A DNA stretch of 7,605 nucleotides, taken from contig CAMLML010000124.1 in assembly GCA_946481095.1 (NCBI GenBank), forward strand, positions 1 through 7,605, given 5' to 3'. Position 1 is the first letter of the stretch, and every line of letters starts with the position of its first letter. A program made the position numbers and the translations under genes. Below the pieces are notes generated by a model. It was not told the DNA's origin, did not search any database, and saw only the letters and a list, made by a program, of their open reading frames with translations. The DNA comes from an uncultured Cellvibrio sp. Its GTDB lineage: Bacteria; Pseudomonadota; Gammaproteobacteria; Pseudomonadales; Cellvibrionaceae. Of this stretch, positions 1 to 6,617 are shown piece after piece.

Positions 1-1
1 A

Positions 2-1804
2 CTGAAAGATTCACCGCTGGTACGCCTCCTGGCAAAATTAAAACCCGGCGTTTCCGCAGCAGAAGCAGAGCTTGAATTAAAAAATATTTTTGCCAATAGT
101 CCTGACTTACGTATCAACCCGCAACAAAATATCAGTGTTCGCGCTGATCTTTATAAACGTGAAGTGCTGCGCGGCATGATTACTATTTTTTTGTTGATGT
201 TGAGTGCAGGGTTATTTGTACTGGTGCTCAGCTGTATTAACGTTGGCAATTTATTACTTGCAAGAGCCAACATTCGCTCAAAGGAAATCGCCATACGGGT
301 AGCGCTGGGTGCTCCCCGTGCACGATTAATTATACAAATGCTTTGGGAAAGTTTATTTATTTGCGGTATCGGCGGCTTGCTTGCCATTTTATTTGCCGGT
401 TGGGGATTGGATCTAACAACCCAATTTTTTCTGAATCGCAGCACTGATGGCATTCCATTTTTTGCAGTTATGTCACTTAAATCTGAAGATATCATCAATG
501 CAATTGTTATCATCCTGTTAACTACAGTGGCAACCGGCTTGATACCTGCATGGAAAGCATCCGGTGGAAATTTTAATGCCGTATTAAAAGATGCTGCCAA
601 AACTGCCATGGGCAAAACGGCAGGCTGGATCAGCAAAACACTGGTAGTCATTGAAATCGGTTTGTCTTGTACCCTGATGATTATCGCAGGCATTATTTTT
701 ATTTTAATTCATCAGGCAGTCACCGAAGGTTACGGCATTAATATTGATAATTTTTTGACTGCACGTGTTAATCCCCCTGCCAGTGTTTACCCTGAAGGGC
801 CCGCACAAACTGCTTACTATGATCGCGTGTTGATGGATGCGAGCAAGATTTCCGGTGTAGAAAAAGCGACGCTCATGTCGCACGTACCTACCGAGTTTTT
901 ACCCGCCAATGGATTCCAACCGGAAGGGCAGGAATTTCCGGATTTTGTTTTCCCCAAGGCACATTTGGTACAGGTTTATCCCAATACGTTTGACACACTT
1001 TCCATTCCTTTGATTGAAGGTCGATTGCTTGATCATCGCGATAATGAAAACTCACCCGGAGTGGTGGTGATTTCCGATGCCTTCGCTGAAAAATTGTGGC
1101 CGGGTGAATCTGCAATTGGCAAACGTATTCGTCGTGTCAACACGCAATCTACACCTGACACCTGGATGACGGTAGTGGGGGTAGTACCACAATTACTGCA
1201 AGGCAGTGTATTTGGTTCGGAACAATCACCAACTTTATATGTTCCATTCAGACAGATGCCGCGCGATGCCATGGCGATAGTATTAAAAACCCGATCCGAC
1301 CCCAACAGCTATCAGGAAGCGCTGGCAAAAGTGCTACATAAAATAGATCCCAACCTGCCGATGTATCGCTTCGCCGCATTAACAGCACAAGCGGAAAGCA
1401 ACCGGATGCTACTGGAATTTGTTGAACGCATATTTGCATTGTTTGCCATTTGCGCACTGGTAATGGCGGTGACAGGAATTTACGGCGTGATGGCCAATCA
1501 TGTTGAACAACGCACGCAGGAATTGGGCATTCGACGTGCGTTGGGCTCACCCGATACTCGAATATTATTATTGTTTACACGACAAAGCAGCTTGCAGTTA
1601 ATCACCGGTTTTATCGTCGGCATACCGCTTGCGTATTTTATGAGCCAGGGTTTTATCAGGACTATTGGTGCCGAAAACCAGCTCTATCTGCTAGCCTATA
1701 TTCTGGTACCTTCAATTATTGCGACAGCGGTATTTCTGGCGACATTAATACCACTGCAGCGCGTGCTACGTATGGAACCTGCGGTGGCATTAAGATACGA
1801 GTAA
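2..1804 (+). CDS. MacB/FtsX-type ABC transporter permease, 5'-partial
   Basis: Inner-membrane permease of the MacB/FtsX (ADOP-like) family, which moves or extrudes substrates in partnership with a separate ATPase. The frame is open from base 2, so the start lies outside the window and the GTG at 164 is internal; 600 residues are visible. Visible numbering: end of a first periplasmic domain (1-57), helices near 59-81, 114-137 and 164-182, then a second module with a helix at 212-237, a periplasmic domain at 238-474, and helices at 477-498, 529-548 and 562-584. The family loop motif appears twice, as EIAIRVALGA (95-104) and QELGIRRALG (506-515). WPGESAIGKRIR (366-377) and the C-terminal PAVALRYE are typical of the family. 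Two FtsX modules in one chain fit ADOP-like permeases; roughly 200 or more N-terminal residues are probably missing. No ATPase domain is present. It precedes a two-component pair on the same strand. Substrate unknown. Confidence 0.9.
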   Translation: MKDSPLVRLLAKLKPGVSAAEAELELKNIFANSPDLRINPQQNISVRADLYKREVLRGMITIFLLMLSAGLFVLVLSCINVGNLLLARANIRSKEIAIRVALGAPRARLIIQMLWESLFICGIGGLLAILFAGWGLDLTTQFFLNRSTDGIPFFAVMSLKSEDIINAIVIILLTTVATGLIPAWKASGGNFNAVLKDAAKTAMGKTAGWISKTLVVIEIGLSCTLMIIAGIIFILIHQAVTEGYGINIDNFLTARVNPPASVYPEGPAQTAYYDRVLMDASKISGVEKATLMSHVPTEFLPANGFQPEGQEFPDFVFPKAHLVQVYPNTFDTLSIPLIEGRLLDHRDNENSPGVVVISDAFAEKLWPGESAIGKRIRRVNTQSTPDTWMTVVGVVPQLLQGSVFGSEQSPTLYVPFRQMPRDAMAIVLKTRSDPNSYQEALAKVLHKIDPNLPMYRFAALTAQAESNRMLLEFVERIFALFAICALVMAVTGIYGVMANHVEQRTQELGIRRALGSPDTRILLLFTRQSSLQLITGFIVGIPLAYFMSQGFIRTIGAENQLYLLAYILVPSIIATAVFLATLIPLQRVLRMEPAVALRYE

Positions 1805-1827
1805 ATTGAATTGAATCGGATTGTAAA

Positions 1828-3213
1828 ATGGCAAATATATTAATTGTTGATGATGACGATGCAATTTTAGCAGCGCTCAAATTGTTGCTGAAACGCGAGC
1901 AGCATCAAACGGTATTGGCAAAAAGTCCGCAGGAAGCAATGGTGACGTTGAAGCAACAGGCAATCGATTTGGTATTGCTGGATATGAATTTTACACATGA
2001 CACCACATCCGGTGGCGAAGGACTTAATTTAATCAGCCAATGCCAGCAATTTAACGCTGACATTCCGCTGATTGTGATGACTGGCTGGGGTTCAATTGAA
2101 CTTGCTGTAAAATCCTTACAGCAAGGTGCAAGTGATTTTATTGAGAAGCCATGGGAAAACGAACGACTACTCAATATAGTCCGAACCCAGGCAACCATCA
2201 TGGAACAAAAACGTTTTCAGGCCGAATTGATTACTGAAAACAAATTACTCGCTGAAAAAATTTCAGCGCAGGACATTCGCCAGCTCATCAGCAATTCGCC
2301 TGCAATGAAATCAACAATGGACACTATTCATCGTGTCGCCACCAGCGATTTGAATATTTATTTATCCGGGGAAAATGGTACCGGCAAAAGTATGCTCGCG
2401 CATTACATTCATCAGTTGTCGCACAGAAAAAATCAACGCATGGTCGCCATTAACATGGGCGCTATTGCTGAATCTTTATTTGAAAGTGAAATGTTTGGCC
2501 ATGTTAAAGGTGCATTTACCGACGCCAAAGAAACGCGCGTCGGACGTTTTGAACTGGCCAATAAAGGCACATTATTTTTGGATGAAATTGGCAATATCCC
2601 GCTCAGCCAACAAGCAAAATTATTGCGTGTTTTGGAAGAGCGACAATTTGAACGATTGGGTTCATCAACTACTATCAATACCGATGTGCGATTAATTTCC
2701 GCCAGCAATGCCAATATTCAAGCGATGGTCGCTGATGGCAGTTTTCGGCAGGATCTTCTCTACCGATTAAACACTGTTGAAATTCGCGTGCCTGCATTGC
2801 GTGAACGACGCGAAGATATTGATGAACTTTGCCATCAATTTCTGGAAGCAGCATGCCTTCGTCATAGACGCCCTCCGGCTGAATTAACGGCAGAAGCACG
2901 CCATAGACTTAATCAGTATGACTGGCCGGGTAATATCCGCGAATTACAACATGTCATAGAACGCAGCCTGATACTGAGTGAAGATGGAAAAATTGATGCA
3001 AAAGCATTGATGCTGCATGACAATCAACAGGATTATGCGAATCAACACCTTCCCTATGACGATTACAGCAACAGCACACTCGATGAAATTGAAAAAAATA
3101 TTATTGAATCCAGAATTTTGCAGCAGTCGGGTAACATGTCGAAAACAGCAAGCTCTCTGGGGCTGAGCCGCAGTGCATTTTACCGACGACTGGAAAAACT
3201 ACAGATTCGATGA
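1828..3213 (+). CDS. NtrC-family sigma-54-dependent response regulator
   Basis: Cytoplasmic transcriptional activator of 461 aa with three domains. The receiver (1-120) has acidic residues D8-D10, phospho-acceptor D52, T85 and K107. The AAA+ sigma-54 activation domain (about 152-380) has Walker A GENGTGKS (181-188), a GAFTDA loop (228-233) where GAFTGA is usual, Walker B LFLDEIG (249-255), FRQDLLYRLN (306-315) with arginine-finger candidates R307 and R313, and WPGNIREL (366-373). A Fis-type helix-turn-helix ends the protein (about 434-461, GNMSKTASSLGLSRSAFYRRL). The loop after D52 is about five residues longer than usual and lacks the common proline. It starts 23 bases after the permease stop, with a weak GGA about ten bases upstream of the ATG, so it probably shares the permease transcript. 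It should be phosphorylated by the kinase that overlaps its stop codon and then activate RpoN promoters, probably including that of the transporter operon. The target promoter is not in the window. Confidence 0.95.
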   Translation: MANILIVDDDDAILAALKLLLKREQHQTVLAKSPQEAMVTLKQQAIDLVLLDMNFTHDTTSGGEGLNLISQCQQFNADIPLIVMTGWGSIELAVKSLQQGASDFIEKPWENERLLNIVRTQATIMEQKRFQAELITENKLLAEKISAQDIRQLISNSPAMKSTMDTIHRVATSDLNIYLSGENGTGKSMLAHYIHQLSHRKNQRMVAINMGAIAESLFESEMFGHVKGAFTDAKETRVGRFELANKGTLFLDEIGNIPLSQQAKLLRVLEERQFERLGSSTTINTDVRLISASNANIQAMVADGSFRQDLLYRLNTVEIRVPALRERREDIDELCHQFLEAACLRHRRPPAELTAEARHRLNQYDWPGNIRELQHVIERSLILSEDGKIDAKALMLHDNQQDYANQHLPYDDYSNSTLDEIEKNIIESRILQQSGNMSKTASSLGLSRSAFYRRLEKLQIR

Positions 3214-4553
3214 AAAAACGTCCCCTTGAATTTATTCAAACCCGCGCAATACTGATCGTCAGTTTTCCTATCACTCTTTTCAGCATCTGGTTGTGCATCA
3301 GGCAAAATTTTTCGCCTTATTTTATTGTACTGCTTTTTCTGTTGCAGTTTTCTACCATAGTCTATGCCATTTATATCACGCGCAATGAACTCACTTATCG
3401 CTTACGTAGTTTGACGTCTGTTGTAGAGGGCATGTTACAAGGTGATTTTTCGTTAAAAGCCAGGCAGGAACTCACCTCTTCCGGATTAAGTGGTTTGGTA
3501 GACAGCATTAACTCTCTCTCCAATGAACTTTCCAGTCATAAACTGGCTAACGCCGAAAAACGCGCGCTGCTGGAAAAAATTATCACCCAAATTGATATAG
3601 GCGTTATTACTGCTGATGAAAGCGGCAATATTGCAGTTATGAATAATGCTGCAATTATTATGTTGAATATCAAACAACCCAAAACAATCAGCAATCTGCA
3701 GCAATTAAATTTAACTCTGCCCGATAAAGCACCGGCAAAACAATTGATTAATCTGGACACAGGTGAACAAGTCAAAAAACTCTATGTCCAGCTGGATAAA
3801 TTTCGTGAATTTGGCAGCGACCAAACCTTGATTCTGATTACTGACATGAATCATTTATTGCGGCAGGAAGAATTAAAATCCTGGGAAAGTTTGGTGCGAG
3901 TGATCAGTCATGAAATCAATAATTCCCTTGCACCCATTGCATCACTGGGTAATTCATTAATCGATATAGTCCAACACACCAATCTTGATCATGAAACACG
4001 CGAGGATATTATCAAGAGCGCACAGATAATCGCAGACAGGGCGCAGTCACTCACTGCATTTATTGCACAGTACCGAAACCTGACACAGATTCAAAATCCC
4101 AATCGGGAAAATATTGCGATATCCGCATTGATCAGCCCTATTTTGCCGCTCTTTAAGTCACACAAGATTTTAATTGAAGGAGAAAACCATCTGATGTGTG
4201 CACTTGATACCACACAAATCAAACAGGTATTAATCAATTTATTGAAAAATGCGATTGAAGCCATGCAGCATCCGGAAGCGGGCGATTCTACAGCCGCCAT
4301 CAGGATTCAGATCAATAAGATTGAAGGCAATTTGCTGCGCATCGATATTCTGGACACAGGTTGCGGCATTCGTCGCAACCCGAACTTATTCGTTCCCTTC
4401 TACACCACCAAAGCACAGGGATCAGGTATTGGCCTGGCATTGAGTCAACAAATTGTCGAACTGCATCATGGGCGATTACAAATTCTCAATCGCGAAGATG
4501 TTAAAGGTTGTTGTGCACGCATTGAATTGCCGATTATTCGGCAACCCCAATAA
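3210..4553 (+). CDS. NtrY-like membrane sensor histidine kinase
   Basis: Predicted inner-membrane sensor kinase of 447 aa, cognate partner of the preceding regulator. Two helices (about 12-30 and 38-57) are separated by only about seven residues (RQNFSPY), so there is no real periplasmic sensor domain. A HAMP-like segment (58-110) and a PAS-like domain (about 118-215) follow. The dimerization and phosphotransfer domain carries H234 in SHEINNSLAPI, where NtrY and NtrB proteins more often have HEIKNPL. The ATPase domain has N347 (N box, LLKNAIEA), DTGCGI (382-387, G1 box), LFVPFYTTK (393-401, F box) and GSGIGLALS (404-412, G2 box), so all catalytic boxes are intact. The ATG overlaps the regulator's TGA (ATGA), no strong ribosome-binding site precedes it, and translational coupling is likely. 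The signal could be membrane-borne, cytoplasmic (PAS) or relayed by the permease; the sequence does not decide. Confidence 0.94.
   Translation: MKKRPLEFIQTRAILIVSFPITLFSIWLCIRQNFSPYFIVLLFLLQFSTIVYAIYITRNELTYRLRSLTSVVEGMLQGDFSLKARQELTSSGLSGLVDSINSLSNELSSHKLANAEKRALLEKIITQIDIGVITADESGNIAVMNNAAIIMLNIKQPKTISNLQQLNLTLPDKAPAKQLINLDTGEQVKKLYVQLDKFREFGSDQTLILITDMNHLLRQEELKSWESLVRVISHEINNSLAPIASLGNSLIDIVQHTNLDHETREDIIKSAQIIADRAQSLTAFIAQYRNLTQIQNPNRENIAISALISPILPLFKSHKILIEGENHLMCALDTTQIKQVLINLLKNAIEAMQHPEAGDSTAAIRIQINKIEGNLLRIDILDTGCGIRRNPNLFVPFYTTKAQGSGIGLALSQQIVELHHGRLQILNREDVKGCCARIELPIIRQPQ
4527..4544. terminator. Hairpin at the convergent operon junction, possible weak bidirectional terminator
   Basis: A perfect inverted repeat, TTGCCGA - TTAT - TCGGCAA, gives a 7-bp stem with a 4-base loop. 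It sits within the last codons of the histidine kinase gene, six bases before its stop codon. It would form in transcripts from either operon. Neither side has a proper U-tract: CCCCAATAATT follows on the plus strand and TTCAATG on the minus strand. It could instead be a 3'-end stabiliser, or simply chance in the codons for Leu-Pro-Ile-Ile-Arg-Gln. No better terminator is visible in the 16-base gap between the two operons. Confidence 0.35.
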
Positions 4554-4569
4554 TTAACACCTATCAACA

Positions 4570-5532
4570 TTAACCCTTTACACAAACATCCACTTCATTG
4601 GCCGAACCTAAAATCACCGCCACGCGTTCGTGTAATGCTGTAGGTTGAATTGACAAAATAGGTTGTGATTCATTCCAGGCTTTGCCACCGGCATTTTCAA
4701 CCAACATAGCGATAGGATTAGCTTCATAAAGTAAACGCAATTTTGCAGGTTGTTTGGGATTACGATTATCAGACGGGTATAAAAAAATTCCGCCGCGCAT
4801 CATGACTCTGTGCACGTCACCCACCATGGCGCCATTCCAACGCATATTGAAATTTTTGCCGCGCGATCCACTGGCACCCAGAATTAATTCACCAATGTAG
4901 CTACGCATTTTGTCGGACCAAAAACGCTGGTTACTCATATTGATGGAAAATTCTTGCGTGTCTTTGGCGATTTGCATTTGTTCATTGGTTAACACAAATG
5001 TGGATTTGGGTTCGTCCAGCGTAAAACATTGCGTCGTTTTTCCAAACGAAATCACCATTTGTGTGGACGGCCCATAAAGTATGTAGCCTGCAGCAAGTTG
5101 TTGTTTGCCCGGTTGCAAAAACTGCGCTTCGTTATCAACAGCCAAACTTGCGAGCCTTGGATAAATCGTAAAAATAGTGCCTATCTGACCATTAATGTCG
5201 ATGTTGGATGAACCATCCAGAGGATCAAAAGCCACCAGAAATTTTCCATCACTATTCGCCGGAACAATATTGTCTTCTTCTTCCGATGCAATAGCGGCAA
5301 CTGATGAAAGACTTGTGAGTGAATCCTTCATCAGTTGGTTGGAAATAATATCCAATTTTTTTTGATCCTCGCCCTGAACATTTTGTGATTCGGCATAACC
5401 CAAAATATTGGCGAGCGCGCCCTGCCGCACCAAATGGCTGATTTGATCGCCAATTGCGGCCAGACACTGCACCAGTTCGATCAGCGATGAATCAATGTTT
5501 GCAGAATACAAATAGTCATTCAGAGTTTTCAT
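4570..5532 (-). CDS. fbp: Fructose-1,6-bisphosphatase class I
   Basis: Hydrolyses fructose 1,6-bisphosphate to fructose 6-phosphate and phosphate, the committed step of gluconeogenesis, in the cytoplasm. The 320 aa match the usual length of bacterial class I enzymes. Recognisable sequence includes GEDQKKLD (54-61), metal-site acidic residues in SEEED (83-87) and FDPLDGSSNID (102-112, with D103 and D106), and the phosphate and sugar region GASGSRGKNFNMRWNG (219-234). The family signature AKLRLLYEANPIAM (263-276) contains metal ligand E270. The ATG is preceded by AGG seven bases upstream, which lies inside the last codon of the aldolase gene. The stop-to-start gap is four bases, so the gene is the last of a tpiA-fbaA-fbp operon. 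It ends 16 bases from the convergent kinase gene. No truncation or missing catalytic residue is seen. Allosteric AMP control is a family trait that I cannot read here. Confidence 0.97.
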   Translation of the reverse strand: MKTLNDYLYSANIDSSLIELVQCLAAIGDQISHLVRQGALANILGYAESQNVQGEDQKKLDIISNQLMKDSLTSLSSVAAIASEEEDNIVPANSDGKFLVAFDPLDGSSNIDINGQIGTIFTIYPRLASLAVDNEAQFLQPGKQQLAAGYILYGPSTQMVISFGKTTQCFTLDEPKSTFVLTNEQMQIAKDTQEFSINMSNQRFWSDKMRSYIGELILGASGSRGKNFNMRWNGAMVGDVHRVMMRGGIFLYPSDNRNPKQPAKLRLLYEANPIAMLVENAGGKAWNESQPILSIQPTALHERVAVILGSANEVDVCVKG

Positions 5533-5536
5533 GCGA

Positions 5537-6616
5537 TTACCTGTAACGATTAATACAATTTAAATCAGCAAAAGTTTGCTCCAGGCGCTTCACCATGGAT
5601 TCTTCACTGTGGCGCAACCAGACACGGGGGTCATAATATTTTTTGTTGGGTTTGTCTTCACCATCAGGGTTACCAATCTGCCCCTGTAAATAACCGGTTT
5701 TGTTTTTGTAAAAATTCAAAGTACCTTCCCAGAAAGCCCATTGGGTATCGGTATCGATATTCATTTTCACCACACCGTAAGCGATTGCTTCTGCAATTTC
5801 GCCCGGTGCCGATCCTGATCCGCCGTGAAAAACAAAATCCAATGATTTGGCAGGCAAACCAAATTTTTTGCTCACAAATTGCTGTGAGTTATCCAAAATT
5901 TTGGGAGTCAGTTTTACATTACCGGGTTTATAAACGCCGTGCACATTACCAAAGGATGCCGCAATAGTGAAATTGTGGCTGATTGCACTTAATTTTTCAT
6001 AAGCGTAGGCAACATCTTCCGGTTGCGTATAAAGCGCAGAATTATCCAATGAACTGTTATCAACGCCATCTTCTTCACCGCCAGTACAACCCAATTCAAT
6101 CTCCAGCGTAATGCCCATCTTTTGCATGCGTCGCAAATAATGCTCGGAAATTTCGATATTTTCTTGCAGTGATTCTTCGGAAAGATCAATCATGTGTGAA
6201 CTGAATAAAGGCTTACCCGATATCGCCATATATTCTTCACTGGCTGCCAACAAACCATCGATCCATGGCAATAATTTTTTTGCAGCGTGATCCGTGTGCA
6301 AAATAACCGGAATGCCGTAATCCTCTGCCACCTGATGTACATAATGTGCGGCGGCAATAGAACCTTTAATCGAGGATTTCAATCCTTCCAGCGACAACCC
6401 TTTTCCCAGAAAAAAAGCGGATCCACCCTGTGATAATTGCACAATAACCGGTGAATTTACCTTGCGCGCCGCTTCAAGCGTCGCATTAATGCTATTGGTA
6501 TTAAAAACATTCACAGCAGGGTAAGCGTAACCACCCGCTTTGGCTGCAGCAAACAAATTTTTTACAGCAACTCCCGTTGCAACCCCGGGAGCGACAGTTC
6601 TGGCGAATGTATTCAT
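5537..6616 (-). CDS. fbaA: Fructose-bisphosphate aldolase class II (FbaA type)
   Basis: Zinc-dependent aldolase joining dihydroxyacetone phosphate and glyceraldehyde 3-phosphate into fructose 1,6-bisphosphate, reversible, cytoplasmic. From the ATG at 6616 the protein has 359 aa, the E. coli FbaA length, and key residues fall at the E. coli numbers: catalytic D109 and zinc ligand H110 in HTDH, E174, E181/E182 in the GCTGGEEDGVDN loop, zinc ligands H226 (GNVHG) and H264 (FHGGSGS), and N286 in KMNIDTD. This is class IIA, which keeps the long loops missing in class IIB. A GTG at 6628 would add four residues and overlap tpiA by 11 bases. I prefer the ATG because it aligns with the E. coli start and has GTGAG seven bases upstream. 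The tpiA TGA ends one base before this ATG, so coupled translation is likely. It lies between the isomerase supplying its substrates and the phosphatase consuming its product. Confidence 0.97.
   Translation of the reverse strand: MNTFARTVAPGVATGVAVKNLFAAAKAGGYAYPAVNVFNTNSINATLEAARKVNSPVIVQLSQGGSAFFLGKGLSLEGLKSSIKGSIAAAHYVHQVAEDYGIPVILHTDHAAKKLLPWIDGLLAASEEYMAISGKPLFSSHMIDLSEESLQENIEISEHYLRRMQKMGITLEIELGCTGGEEDGVDNSSLDNSALYTQPEDVAYAYEKLSAISHNFTIAASFGNVHGVYKPGNVKLTPKILDNSQQFVSKKFGLPAKSLDFVFHGGSGSAPGEIAEAIAYGVVKMNIDTDTQWAFWEGTLNFYKNKTGYLQGQIGNPDGEDKPNKKYYDPRVWLRHSEESMVKRLEQTFADLNCINRYR
5540..5542 (-). promoter_or_regulatory. Ribosome-binding core of fbp inside the last fbaA codon
   Basis: AGG is the final sense codon of fbaA (Arg359) and lies seven bases before the fbp ATG. 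It is followed at once by the fbaA stop TAA. A ribosome terminating on fbaA would be standing on the fbp initiation site, consistent with coupled expression. Confidence 0.55.
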
Positions 6617-6617
6617 C

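Noticed and set aside
164..166. GTG as the start of the permease
   Set aside because: The frame is open to the window edge and the upstream residues (LARLKPGVSAAEAEL-like) fit the family's periplasmic domain, so this GTG is internal.
151..693. A 180-codon open frame antisense to the permease
   Set aside because: It lies entirely opposite conserved permease sequence, has no recognisable domain, and its composition is what a mirrored membrane-protein gene would give.
1805..1827. A separate promoter for the response regulator
   Set aside because: Only 23 bases separate it from the permease, and no -35/-10 pair fits; co-transcription is simpler.
2375..2695. A 106-codon plus-strand frame inside the response regulator
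   Set aside because: It overlaps the highly conserved AAA+ core in another frame and resembles no known protein.
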